From: Oscillospiraceae bacterium
GTDB lineage: Bacteria; Bacillota; Clostridia; Oscillospirales; Oscillospiraceae
Direction of reading: 5' to 3'
Assembly (NCBI GenBank): GCA_021769865.1
Contig: JAETSB010000004.1
Span: 62,001 to 126,000, forward strand
DNA length: 64,000 bases
Numbering within the stretch: the stretch's first letter is position 1; every line of letters starts with the position of its first letter. The notes below the pieces were generated by a model. It saw nothing but the letters and a program-made list of their open reading frames with translations, was not told the origin of the DNA and did no database searches. This document shows positions 8,584 through 15,589 of this stretch, one piece after another. Position numbers and translations under genes: made by a program.

Positions 8584-8613
8584 CATGCGCCGGACGGGCT
8601 TTTTCCTCGCTTT

Positions 8614-8652
8614 CAGCCGTGAACCACGTTGTTGGGTTCACGGCTGATTTTT
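8614..8652 (+). terminator. second hairpin terminator
   Basis: Stem CAGCCGTGAACC / GGGTTCACGGCTG followed by ATTTTTTT. It isolates the tRNA from the toxin-like element that starts at 8679. Confidence 0.7.
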
Positions 8653-8678
8653 TTGCGGGGGACGAGGGACGGGGGTGT

Positions 8679-8707
8679 TTGACAAAAAACGGCGTCCCTG
8701 GTATGAT
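8679..8707 (+). promoter_or_regulatory. left promoter of the toxin-like element
   Basis: TTGACA (8679-8684), 17-bp spacer, TATGAT (8702-8707). Transcription would start near 8714 and run through the short hydrophobic ORF at 8786. Confidence 0.75.
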
Positions 8708-8730
8708 GAACATGGAAGGACGCTGTTACA
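8699..8730 (+). repeat. left arm of a 32-bp inverted repeat
   Basis: Matches the reverse complement of 8935-8966 at 29 of 32 positions. Each arm includes the -10 box and the first ~20 transcribed bases of a promoter pointing inward, so the two opposing transcripts share nearly identical 5-prime ends. Confidence 0.85.
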
Positions 8731-8785
8731 TACAATAGGCGGTTGGCTCATCTCCTGCGATCTCGGTCGAAAGGAGGTGGTGCGG

Positions 8786-8872
8786 ATGTGGAAGAAGCGG
8801 CTGTTTGCCGTGCTGCGCTTTTTGGTGCTTTGCGCCATGTGGGCATGGGTTCTTACCACAAAAGCGTGTTGA
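8786..8872 (+). CDS. 28-aa hydrophobic peptide (type I toxin-like)
   Basis: The peptide begins MWKKRLFAVLRFLVLC and continues AMWAWVLTTKAC. It has a Lys/Arg-rich N-terminus, one membrane-spanning segment and a short polar tail. An exceptionally strong ribosome site, AAAGGAGGTGG, lies 6 bp before the ATG. It is expressed from the promoter at 8679-8707 with a ~70-nt leader. A converging promoter (8958-8985) makes an antisense RNA over its 3-prime end. Size, charge pattern and antisense arrangement resemble membrane-acting type I toxins, but no known family was recognised from the sequence. Toxicity is inference. Confidence 0.6.
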   Translation: MWKKRLFAVLRFLVLCAMWAWVLTTKAC

Positions 8873-8951
8873 CCGTCCGGAGGGCACCCGAACGGTCAAC
8901 GGTCTATGTTGACTTGTAGGTAGGCCAGCCGTCTTGTGACAGCGCCCTTCC
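8858..8951 (-). ncRNA. candidate antisense (antitoxin-like) RNA
   Basis: It starts at the minus-strand promoter 8958-8985 and would end at the hairpin GTTGACCGT/ACGGTCAAC (8868-8876 with 8892-8900), followed on that strand by ACGCTTTTG. The ~95-nt RNA would be complementary to the last codons and the 3-prime region of the 28-aa ORF transcript. Its end is approximate. Confidence 0.5.
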
Positions 8952-8966
8952 ATGTTCATTATACCA
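8935..8966 (-). repeat. right arm of the 32-bp inverted repeat
   Basis: Partner of 8699-8730 (29/32 identical in inverted orientation). It contains the -10 box and start region of the right-hand promoter. Confidence 0.85.
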
Positions 8967-8985
8967 AATCAGGCCGCTTTGTCAA
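8958..8985 (-). promoter_or_regulatory. right (converging) promoter of the toxin-like element
   Basis: On the minus strand, TTGACA (8980-8985), 16-bp spacer, TATAAT (8958-8963). It is near-perfect and stronger on paper than the left promoter. Confidence 0.75.
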
Positions 8986-8999
8986 GAGACTGGGCGGCT

Positions 9000-9212
9000 T
9001 TACCAATGAGGTTGCGGTTCATCTGTTATTCCCGCCAGATAATCAACACTGACATGGTAAAGTCGCGCTAAGGTGATAGCCGCCTGAACACTCAATCTCC
9101 GCTGTCCCCGCTCATAGCGGGAATACGTCTGTTGGGAGACGCCAAGCAGCTCCGCCAGAGCCCGCTGGGATAGTCCCCGCCCCTTTCTCAGCTTTCGCAG
9201 ACGATGGTACAC
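9000..9212 (-). CDS. XRE-family helix-turn-helix regulator
   Basis: 70 aa, covering one full Cro/C1 HTH (RKLRKGRGLSQRALAELLGVSQQTYSRYE) and ending DYLAGITDEPQPHW. GTG at 9212 is preferred because AAGGGGG lies 7 bp upstream; a TTG at 9218 is too close to it. It is divergent from the small RHH gene at 9348 with overlapping face-to-face promoters, so it probably represses both. Lower GC than the flanking genes. Confidence 0.8.
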   Translation of the reverse strand: MYHRLRKLRKGRGLSQRALAELLGVSQQTYSRYERGQRRLSVQAAITLARLYHVSVDYLAGITDEPQPHW

Positions 9213-9235
9213 AGGCAAGCCCCCTTGTCATATTT

Positions 9236-9285
9236 TTGACACCAACATTTTTCAACATTATACTACGTCTTATATTTGGTGTCAA
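9236..9285. promoter_or_regulatory. face-to-face promoters with symmetric half-sites
   Basis: Plus-strand promoter: TTGACA (9236-9241), 17 bp, TATACT (9259-9264). Minus-strand promoter: TTGACA (9280-9285), 17 bp, TATAAT (9257-9262). The two -10 boxes overlap, and each -35 lies in an inverted half-site, TTGACACCAA (9236-9245) and TTGGTGTCAA (9276-9285). Further GGTGTC half-sites occur at 9289-9294 and about 9313-9318. Only one polymerase could open this region at a time. Confidence 0.7.
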
Positions 9286-9347
9286 TAAGGTGTCTTTACT
9301 TTTTTTCTTCGTGGTGTCATAATGTTATCAGAAGGGAGGCTGCCGCC

Positions 9348-9518
9348 ATGAAGAATAAAGATCCGTTCACCAGAGACGACCAAACGCGTTTCACGATGCG
9401 TATTAATTCCGAGCTGCTGGAAAAGATCAAGGCTGAGGCTGAAAAGAACAAGCGGTCAACGGCGAAACAGATTGAATTTATTCTGGAGCAGTATGTTGCC
9501 GCCCTTTCCGCAGAATAA
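9348..9518 (+). CDS. small Arc-type ribbon-helix-helix protein
   Basis: 56 aa. TRFTMRINSELLEKIKAEAEKN is the strand-helix start of an Arc-like RHH, followed by KRSTAKQIEFILEQYVAAL as the second helix. ATG at 9348 has GAAGGGAGG 8 bp upstream; the longer in-frame opening from 9276 overlaps the operator region. It is divergent from the XRE gene at 9000-9212. The likely role is transcriptional autoregulation or an antitoxin-like regulator; no toxin gene is adjacent. Confidence 0.7.
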   Translation: MKNKDPFTRDDQTRFTMRINSELLEKIKAEAEKNKRSTAKQIEFILEQYVAALSAE

Positions 9519-9569
9519 CACCGGCCCCTTGAGCCGATATTGGGACATAATAAAAAGCGTTCCAGACGG

Positions 9570-9597
9570 TTGACAAACCGAAAAAACGTGTTATGAT
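9570..9597 (+). promoter_or_regulatory. ileS promoter
   Basis: TTGACA (9570-9575), 16-bp spacer, TATGAT (9592-9597), followed by the T-box leader. Confidence 0.75.
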
Positions 9598-9603
9598 AAG
9601 TTG

Positions 9604-9885
9604 CAACTGAACATTTGGCGTTGATAAGGACGAGTAACCGGCCACAACCCTGCCAAGAGAGCCGCCGTTTGGTGCGAGGCGGTCAGGAGCGGCGGCGAAT
9701 ATCCCCTTGGAGCCTCCTGCTGAAAGACGACGCGAGTAGGTGTGGACGTGTGATGGGCGTTACTCCATCGGCCCGTATTGGCGGGCGCCGAGGGGCCGTG
9801 TCCCGTGAGGGCGCGGCAAGAAGAGTGGTAACGCAGAGCGCGCAGTACGCGCCCTGTCTCTTGAGGGAGACGGGGCGCGTTTTTG
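9604..9885 (+). promoter_or_regulatory. T-box leader (Ile) controlling ileS
   Basis: A ~280-nt untranslated leader. It opens with AAGGACGAGTAACC, typical of the stem I base (AGTA motif). A candidate Ile specifier ATC lies at 9701-9703 in GAATATCCCC. The T-box core is AGAGTGGTAACGCAGAG at about 9823-9837 (consensus TGGNACCGCG, here TGGTAACGC). It ends in a strong terminator, CGCGCCCTGTCTC / GAGACGGGGCGCG then TTTTT (9848-9884). Uncharged tRNA-Ile should favour the antiterminator and ileS expression. Confidence 0.82.
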
Positions 9886-9952
9886 ATTTCCCGCTGGAAA
9901 ATCAGATACAATTTGTAAGTATTGGCTTAATAAATACAAGGAGGAATCACCC

Positions 9953-12712
9953 ATGGACTACAACAAGACCATCAACCTGCCGAAGACCGACTTCCCCATG
10001 CGGGCGGGCCTGCCCAAGCGGGAGCCGGAGATGCTGAAGCGCTGGGAGGCGGAGGACGTCTACCACGAGCTCCTCAAGAAGAACGAGGGCAAGCCCCTCT
10101 TCAACCTCCACGACGGCCCTCCGTTCTCCAACGGCTCCATCCACATGGGCACCGCCATGAACAAGGCCATCAAGGACATCATCACCCGGTCCTACGCCAT
10201 GCGGGGCTATTACACCCCCTATATCCCCGGCTGGGACAACCACGGCATGCCCATTGAGTCCAACATCATCAAGCAGAACAAGCTGAACCACAAGGCCATG
10301 TCCATCCCCGACTTCCGCTCCGCCTGCCACGACTTCGCCGCCCACTACGTGGACGTCCAGCGGGACGCCTTCAAGCGCATCGGCGTCGTGGGCGACTGGG
10401 ACCACCCCTATCTCACCATGGACCCGGGCTTCGAGGCCGAGGAGGTGAAGGTCTTCGGGGCGATGTACAAGAAGGGCTATATCTACAAGGGCCTCAAGCC
10501 CGTGTATTGGTGCCCCCACGACGAGACCGCCCTGGCGGAGGCCGAGATCGAGTACCAGGACGACCCCGTCACCACCGTCTACGTGAAGTTCCCCATGCAC
10601 GACGACCAAGGGAAGCTTGGGGCCTTTGACAAGAGCAAGCTCTTCTTCGTGATTTGGACTACCACGATTTGGACCCTGCCCGGCAACCTGGCCATCGCCC
10701 TGCACCCCGCCGAGAGCTACGCCATTGTGAAGGCATCCAACGGCGAGTTTTATATCATGGCGGAGGCCCTGACGGAGAAGGTCATGTCCTTGGGCGGCTT
10801 CGATTCCTGGGAGATCGTGGAGACCCACCCCGGCAGCTTCTTCGAGAACATGCTGGCGGACCACCCCTTCCTGCCCAAGACCTCCCGCCTGCTGCTGGCG
10901 GACTACGTGACCATGGACAGCGGCACGGGCTGCGTCCACACCGCCCCCGGCTTCGGCGCGGACGACTACCAGACCTGCAAGCGCTACGGCATGGATATGG
11001 TGGTCCCCGTGGACGACCAGGGCAGGCACACGGACTACGCCGGAAAATACGCCGGCATGACCACCGACGAATCGAACCCCGTGATTCTCGCGGACATGAA
11101 GGAGAGCGGCCTGCTCTTCGCCAGTGAGGACATCGTCCACAGCTACCCCCACTGCTGGCGCTGCAAGAGCCCCATCATCTTCCGGGCCACCCCCCAGTGG
11201 TTCTGCTCCGTGGAGTCCTTCAAGGAGGAGGCCGTGGCCGCCGCCGACGCCGTCCGCTGGGTGCCCAAGTGGGGCATCGACCGGATGAAGTCCATGATCC
11301 GGGAGCGGGCGGACTGGTGCATCAGCCGCCAGCGCCGCTGGGGCCTGCCCATCCCCGTGTTCTACTGCAAGGACTGCGGCAAGCCCGTGGTGACGGACGA
11401 GACCATCGAGACGATTTCCAGGCTCTTCGCCGCCGAGGGCTCCAACGCCTGGTTCGCCAGGGAGGCGGAGGACATCCTCCCCGCCGGCTTCGCCTGTCCC
11501 CACTGCGGGGCCAAGAGCGGCTTTGAGAAGGAGACGGACACCCTGGACGGCTGGTTCGACTCCGGCTCCACCCACTTCGCTTCCATGAAGAAGGACCAGG
11601 GCTTCTGGCCCGCCACCATGTATATGGAGGGCCTGGACCAGTACCGCGGCTGGTTCCAGAGCTCCCTGCTCACCGCCGTGGGCGCCTTCGGCAAGGGCGC
11701 GCCCTTCAAGGAGTGCGTCACCCACGGCTGGACCGTGGACGGCGAGGGCAAGGCCATGCACAAGTCCGCGGGCAACGGCATGGACCCCGCCGAGATCATC
11801 AACCAGTACGGCGCGGACATTCTCCGCCTCTGGGCGGCCAACACGGACTACCACGCTGACGTCCGCTGCTCCCACGAGATTTTCAAGCAGCTGAGCCAGA
11901 ACTACCTGAAGTTCCGCAACACCGCCCGGTACTGCCTGGGGAACCTGGACGGCTTCGACCCCAATCATCTCACCGCCCCCGGCGAGATGGAGGAGCTGGA
12001 CCGCTGGGCGGTGACGAAGCTGAACGCCCTGATGGAAAAGTGCTTCGCCGCCTATGACGAGTATGAGTTCCTGGCGGCCACCCACGCCGTCAACGACTTC
12101 TGCGTGGTGGACATGTCCAACTTCTACCTGGATGTCATCAAGGACCGGCTCTACTGCGACGAGAAGGACGGGGCCCTCCGCCGCAGCGCCCAGACCGCCC
12201 TGTATCTGATTCTGGATACCATGACCCGGATCATGGCCCCCATCCTGTGCTTCACCTGCGACGAGATCTGGCAGGCCATGCCCCACCGGGAGGGGGACGA
12301 CGCCCGGAACGTGCTCTTCAACGACATGCACCAGCCCTTCGCGGACTACGCCCTGGACGCCGCCGCCATGGAGCGCTGGGCGGCGATCGAGGCCCTGCGG
12401 GACAAGGTGAACGCGGCCCTGGAGGCCGCCCGGGCCGAGAAGAGGATCGGCAAGAGCCTGGAGGCGGCGGTGACCCTCACCGTGCCGGAGGCGGACGGGT
12501 GGCTGGCGGAGCTCCCGGAGCTGGCGGACCTGCTGATCGTGTCCCAGGTTACGGTGAAGACCGGCGGGGAGACCGCCGTGGAGGTGGCCAAGGCCCAGGG
12601 CGGCAAGTGCGAGCGGTGCTGGAAGGTGCTGGGCTCTGTGGGCTCCGATGCGGAGCATCCTGCCCTTTGCCCCCGCTGCGCGGCGGCGGTGCGGAAGCTG
12701 CCTCAGTTCTGA
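9953..12712 (+). CDS. ileS: isoleucyl-tRNA synthetase
   Basis: 919 aa class I synthetase that charges tRNA-Ile. The HIGH-type motif is GSIHMGTAMNK near residue 60, followed by the CP1 editing domain. The KMSKS-type loop is present as GKAMHKSAGNGMDP near residue 600, an atypical form seen in clostridial IleS. A C-terminal zinc finger CERCWK...CPRC closes the protein, as in bacterial type IleS. AAGGAGG precedes the ATG. Controlled by the upstream T-box. A single-gene unit followed by inverted repeats. Confidence 0.96.
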   Translation: MDYNKTINLPKTDFPMRAGLPKREPEMLKRWEAEDVYHELLKKNEGKPLFNLHDGPPFSNGSIHMGTAMNKAIKDIITRSYAMRGYYTPYIPGWDNHGMPIESNIIKQNKLNHKAMSIPDFRSACHDFAAHYVDVQRDAFKRIGVVGDWDHPYLTMDPGFEAEEVKVFGAMYKKGYIYKGLKPVYWCPHDETALAEAEIEYQDDPVTTVYVKFPMHDDQGKLGAFDKSKLFFVIWTTTIWTLPGNLAIALHPAESYAIVKASNGEFYIMAEALTEKVMSLGGFDSWEIVETHPGSFFENMLADHPFLPKTSRLLLADYVTMDSGTGCVHTAPGFGADDYQTCKRYGMDMVVPVDDQGRHTDYAGKYAGMTTDESNPVILADMKESGLLFASEDIVHSYPHCWRCKSPIIFRATPQWFCSVESFKEEAVAAADAVRWVPKWGIDRMKSMIRERADWCISRQRRWGLPIPVFYCKDCGKPVVTDETIETISRLFAAEGSNAWFAREAEDILPAGFACPHCGAKSGFEKETDTLDGWFDSGSTHFASMKKDQGFWPATMYMEGLDQYRGWFQSSLLTAVGAFGKGAPFKECVTHGWTVDGEGKAMHKSAGNGMDPAEIINQYGADILRLWAANTDYHADVRCSHEIFKQLSQNYLKFRNTARYCLGNLDGFDPNHLTAPGEMEELDRWAVTKLNALMEKCFAAYDEYEFLAATHAVNDFCVVDMSNFYLDVIKDRLYCDEKDGALRRSAQTALYLILDTMTRIMAPILCFTCDEIWQAMPHREGDDARNVLFNDMHQPFADYALDAAAMERWAAIEALRDKVNAALEAARAEKRIGKSLEAAVTLTVPEADGWLAELPELADLLIVSQVTVKTGGETAVEVAKAQGGKCERCWKVLGSVGSDAEHPALCPRCAAAVRKLPQF

Positions 12713-12719
12713 GGCTGGA

Positions 12720-12845
12720 ACTCGCCCTTCGGGCGGGGAGGATGGCAGCTGGATGCCAGCTGGTCCATTTGCACCCCCCATTCTCTCTTTTTCTCACCGG
12801 AGAAAAAGAGAGAATGCGCCGTGCACGGTGGAAGAGAGAAAAAGA
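12720..12845 (+). repeat. dispersed hairpin-rich repeat, copy A (diverged)
   Basis: Order of parts: CTCGCCCTTCGGGCGGGGAGG, an inverted repeat (GCTGGATGCCAGC), TTTGCACCCCCCATT, a long palindrome (ATTCTCTCTTTTTCTC / GAGAAAAAGAGAGAAT), CCGTGCACGG, then AGAGAGAAAAAGA. Same layout as copies B, C and D but with several substitutions. It forms a facing pair with copy B. Confidence 0.8.
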
Positions 12846-12934
12846 CGGGGACGCGTTACGGGGGCGCGGCATCGTACGGACTTCCTGATACGCAAGTCTC
12901 CAGCCCGCGGCGTAGTGCAAGCGGGAGTTTTGGA

Positions 12935-12983
12935 GGTCGATGTAAGGACTGTCCTCCTGTCCTCGCTGCCGCTAACCTGGCGG
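12935..12983 (+). repeat. 49-bp conserved element, copy 1
   Basis: Matches 49317-49365 at 46 of 49 positions (core GTAAGGACTGTCCTCC...CGCTGCCGCTAACCTGGCGG). It contains a small stem, CCGC...GCGG. In both places it lies downstream of a forward copy of the ~130-bp repeat. The rest of 12713-13192 holds only repeats and a terminator. Confidence 0.8.
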
Positions 12984-12995
12984 TTTAGAAAACAA

Positions 12996-13035
12996 GAGGG
13001 CCTACCGATTTCGCTCGGTAGGCCCTCCGTCTTTT
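12996..13035 (+). terminator. strong terminator between repeat copies A and B
   Basis: Perfect 13-bp stem GAGGGCCTACCGA / TCGGTAGGCCCTC followed by CGTCTTTT. Confidence 0.8.
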
Positions 13036-13053
13036 ATCCCCCCGCAGGGGCTT

Positions 13054-13182
13054 ACTTCTTTTTCTCTTTTGGACCGTGCACGGCCCGTTTTCTCTTTTTC
13101 TTCTGGAAGAAAAAGAGAAAATGGGGGGTGCAATGAACCAGCCATCGCTGGTATCCAATCCACCCCGCCCGTCAGGGCGAGT
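13054..13182 (-). repeat. dispersed hairpin-rich repeat, copy B
   Basis: Inverted relative to copy A. It carries the 16-bp-arm palindrome TTTTCTCTTTTTCTTC / GAAGAAAAAGAGAAAA, the palindrome CCGTGCACGG, CCAGCGATGGCTGG and the terminal CGCCC...GGGCG. Nearly identical to copies C and D. Confidence 0.85.
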
Positions 13183-13192
13183 AAAGCCCCCG

Positions 13193-13453
13193 CTATTCGG
13201 GGAACTCCTCGTAAAAATCCGCCAGCATTTCTTCCACCGTCACGCCCAGGGCGCGGCAAAGGCAGGCTAGTTCATAGTCGGTGACAATGCGGGAATTGTT
13301 TTCAATATTGCTGATTCCCTGCTGTTCGATGTTAATATTCATGACCTGCAATCTTGCGGCAAGCTGTTCCTGGGAAATATTCCGCAACTTGCGAAAATAG
13401 CGGACACGTTTGGAAATGACATTGCTATTATCGTAATAATTAATTTTTCTCAT
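13193..13453 (-). CDS. XRE-family helix-turn-helix regulator
   Basis: 86 aa. The HTH region is KRVRYFRKLRNISQEQLAARLQ...GISNIENNSR, and the C-terminal part, DYELACLCRALGVTVEEML, is typical of clostridial XRE proteins. ATG start with TAGGAAT upstream. It sits directly outside repeat copy B and is AT-richer than its neighbours. No partner gene is recognisable between the repeats, unlike the cassette at 49-50 kb. Confidence 0.78.
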   Translation of the reverse strand: MRKINYYDNSNVISKRVRYFRKLRNISQEQLAARLQVMNINIEQQGISNIENNSRIVTDYELACLCRALGVTVEEMLADFYEEFPE

Positions 13454-13580
13454 AAATATTCCTACGCTTATGTGACGTATTTTTGCTTGACTTTAGCATG
13501 GGCAATTCTTCAAAATACATTACATAAATGTTTGGAAGTTGCATCTGGATTTTTATAAAAATTTTATTCACCCATTCCCC

Positions 13581-13609
13581 TTGCATCCTGCCAGAGAATA
13601 TGCTATACT
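13581..13609 (+). promoter_or_regulatory. promoter for the phospholipase C-like gene
   Basis: TTGCAT (13581-13586), 17-bp spacer, TATACT (13604-13609) with TG at 13601-13602. Confidence 0.7.
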
Positions 13610-13641
13610 AAATTTATTCTCGCGGTTAGGAGGAGCTAACT

Positions 13642-14187
13642 TTGCAGAAACGCACTCACACCCTGCTGGCCCGGACGCTGCTGCGCAGCGAGATGGGCTT
13701 CTCCGCCCGGCGCTTTGAGCTGGCCTTTCTCTTCGGGTCCTTTGAGCCGGACGTGAATCCGTTCAGTTACCTGAAAGGCTCTCTGCACCACAACAAGCTC
13801 AAGGGCCATAACTACACCAACTCCCGGGCCTACATCAACGCCAAGATCATGAAGCTCCAGCGCCGCCGGCGGTGGACCATGTGGCAGTACTATACCCTGG
13901 GCAAGCTGACCCACTACCTGGCCGACGCCTATACATACCCCCACAACCCGGACTACCCCGACACCATGCTGGACCACCACAACTATGAGACGGACTTCCG
14001 CCGCTTCATGCGGGGGTATCTGGCCCACCAGCACCTCCGCCGCCAGCAGGCCCGCCGGGACCTGATCGCCGCCCTGGAGGAGCTCCACGAGCAGTACATG
14101 GCCACCCGCGCCAGCATGGTCCGGGACGCCAGCTATATCCTCAAGGCCACCGGCCTCTTGATGGCGGGCTGCCTCCCGGCCGCCTGA
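13642..14187 (+). CDS. zinc-dependent phospholipase C-like protein
   Basis: 181 aa, TTG start with AGGAGGAG 5-6 bp upstream. His/Asp residues placed as in the zinc-dependent phospholipase C/S1-P1 nuclease fold are visible: LFGSFEPDVNP, KGSLHHNKLKGHNY, YTLGKLTHYLADAYTYPHN and LDHHNYETDF. The family hydrolyses phospholipids, but these short clostridial versions lack signal peptides and their substrate is unproven. A single-gene unit followed by the hairpin GGCCTGAGC/GCTCAGGCC (14205-14226). Confidence 0.75.
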   Translation: MQKRTHTLLARTLLRSEMGFSARRFELAFLFGSFEPDVNPFSYLKGSLHHNKLKGHNYTNSRAYINAKIMKLQRRRRWTMWQYYTLGKLTHYLADAYTYPHNPDYPDTMLDHHNYETDFRRFMRGYLAHQHLRRQQARRDLIAALEELHEQYMATRASMVRDASYILKATGLLMAGCLPAA

Positions 14188-14357
14188 CGCCCGGTGACAG
14201 AAATGGCCTGAGCAGGGGCTCAGGCCCCACGGAATTTATTTAAACCGAACAATAAACCGCCCGTCAAAACGCCTGTATTTGTAAAAACTCACAGTTTCTA
14301 TTTTTGAAGCGTTGTGTTATGCTTTAAACATCTAAAGAGCAAGAGGGGAAGCCGACC

Positions 14358-14459
14358 ATGACCGCCATTGCCCGCACCGCTGAATACGGCTATTTCTACT
14401 TTAGCTTTACCGGTTTTGGTAAGGCTTTTCGTGGTTTGGCTGAAAACGAGCGTGTGTGA
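14358..14459 (+). CDS. aro operon leader peptide (Tyr/Phe-rich)
   Basis: 33 codons with AGAGGGGAAG 6 bp upstream of the ATG. Residues 10-24 read [15 protein letters not shown], giving three Tyr and five Phe in 15 residues. It lies directly upstream of the terminator hairpin at 14495-14525 and the aromatic operon. A ribosome stalled at these codons when Tyr/Phe are scarce would change downstream folding. This is the arrangement of pheL/trpL-type attenuation. An extended -10 (TGTTATGCT, 14315-14323) may be the promoter; the rest of 14188-14357 is unremarkable. Confidence 0.8.
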   Translation: MTAIARTAEYGYFYFSFTGFGKAFRGLAENERV

Positions 14460-14466
14460 GCTTCCG

Positions 14467-14525
14467 GTCCTGTCTCAGGACACCTGTACGAAGCGGCCCG
14501 CAGCCAGACCGGCTGCGGGCCTTTT
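14467..14525 (+). terminator. aro attenuator (pause hairpin plus terminator)
   Basis: GTCCTG-TCT-CAGGAC (14467-14481) is followed by a perfect 11-bp stem GGCCCGCAGCC / GGCTGCGGGCC (14495-14521) and TTTT. It sits between the leader peptide stop and the first structural gene. Confidence 0.78.
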
Positions 14526-14559
14526 GCGTATCACGAACGATTTTAAGGAGGAATCCGCC

Positions 14560-15576
14560 ATGATTGTCATTTTGAAGCACAACCCCAACCGGGACCAGCT
14601 GGACAGCCTCATCACCTGGCTCCAGGAGAAGGGCGTCACCATCCACACCAGCATCGGCGAGGCCAACACCATCCTGGGGCTGGTGGGGGACACCTCCAAG
14701 CTGGACATCGACCTCATCGCCGCCCTGGACATCGTCCAGGACGTGAAGCGGGTCCAGGAGCCCTACAAGAACGCCAACCGGAAGTTCCACCCGGAGGACA
14801 CCGTCATCCCCGTGGGGAACACCCGGATCGGCGGGGGCACCCTGACCATCATGGCGGGTCCCTGCTCCGTGGAGAGCGAGGAGCAGGTGGTGGCCATCGC
14901 CAAAGCCGTGAAGGCCAGCGGGGCCACCATGCTCCGGGGCGGGGCCTTCAAGCCCCGGACCTCCCCCTACGCCTTCCAGGGCCTGGGGGCCAAGGGTATC
15001 GAGTACCTGAAGGTCGCCCGGCAGGAGACGGGCCTGCCCATCGTGACGGAGCTGATGGACGTGACCCAGCTGCCCCTGTTCGGCGACGTGGACGTCATCC
15101 AGATCGGGGCCCGGAACATGCAGAACTTCGACCTTTTGAAGGCCGTGGGGCACCAGGACAAGCCCGTCATGATCAAGCGGGGCATGTCCGCCACCTACGA
15201 GGAGTGGCTCATGAGCGCCGAGTATGTCATGGCCAGCGGCAACGAAAACGTCATCCTCTGCGAGCGGGGCATCCGCACCTTTGAGAGCTACACCCGGAAC
15301 ACCTTGGACCTGGCGGCCATCCCGGTGCTGCGCCAGCTGACCCATCTGCCCATCATCATCGACCCCAGCCACGCCACGGGCAAGTACTGGCTGGTGGAGC
15401 CCCTGGCCCGGGCCGCCGTGGCCGCCGGGACCGACGGCCTCCAGATCGAGGTCCACAACGACCCGGCCCACGCCCTGTGCGACGGGCCCCAGTCCCTGAA
15501 GCCGGACGTGTTCGACCCCCTGGCGAAGAAGCTCCTGAAGCTCCATGCTTTTATGAAAGAGCTGGACAACGAGTAA
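14560..15576 (+). CDS. aroF: 3-deoxy-7-phosphoheptulonate (DAHP) synthase
   Basis: 338 aa. First enzyme of the shikimate pathway, condensing PEP and erythrose-4-phosphate. This is the type I-beta form: an N-terminal ferredoxin-like regulatory domain (residues 1-~70, [18 protein letters not shown]) precedes the catalytic barrel with [37 protein letters not shown] and [11 protein letters not shown]. Such N-terminal domains allow feedback inhibition by Tyr or Phe. ATG at 14560 has AAGGAGGAAT upstream. First gene of an eight-gene aromatic operon. Confidence 0.95.
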   Translation: MIVILKHNPNRDQLDSLITWLQEKGVTIHTSIGEANTILGLVGDTSKLDIDLIAALDIVQDVKRVQEPYKNANRKFHPEDTVIPVGNTRIGGGTLTIMAGPCSVESEEQVVAIAKAVKASGATMLRGGAFKPRTSPYAFQGLGAKGIEYLKVARQETGLPIVTELMDVTQLPLFGDVDVIQIGARNMQNFDLLKAVGHQDKPVMIKRGMSATYEEWLMSAEYVMASGNENVILCERGIRTFESYTRNTLDLAAIPVLRQLTHLPIIIDPSHATGKYWLVEPLARAAVAAGTDGLQIEVHNDPAHALCDGPQSLKPDVFDPLAKKLLKLHAFMKELDNE

Positions 15577-15589
15577 AGGAGGGCGCGGA

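Noticed and set aside
9947-12781. 944-codon minus-strand open frame across ileS
   Set aside because: Antisense shadow of an unmistakable ileS.
12648-13136. Plus-strand ORFs spanning repeat copy A (e.g. 12648-13136)
   Set aside because: They run through palindromes and a strong terminator and have no ribosome site; chance open frames in repeats.
12720-13182. Repeat copies A and B as a CRISPR array
   Set aside because: Two long inverted copies without regular direct repeats and spacers, and no cas genes.
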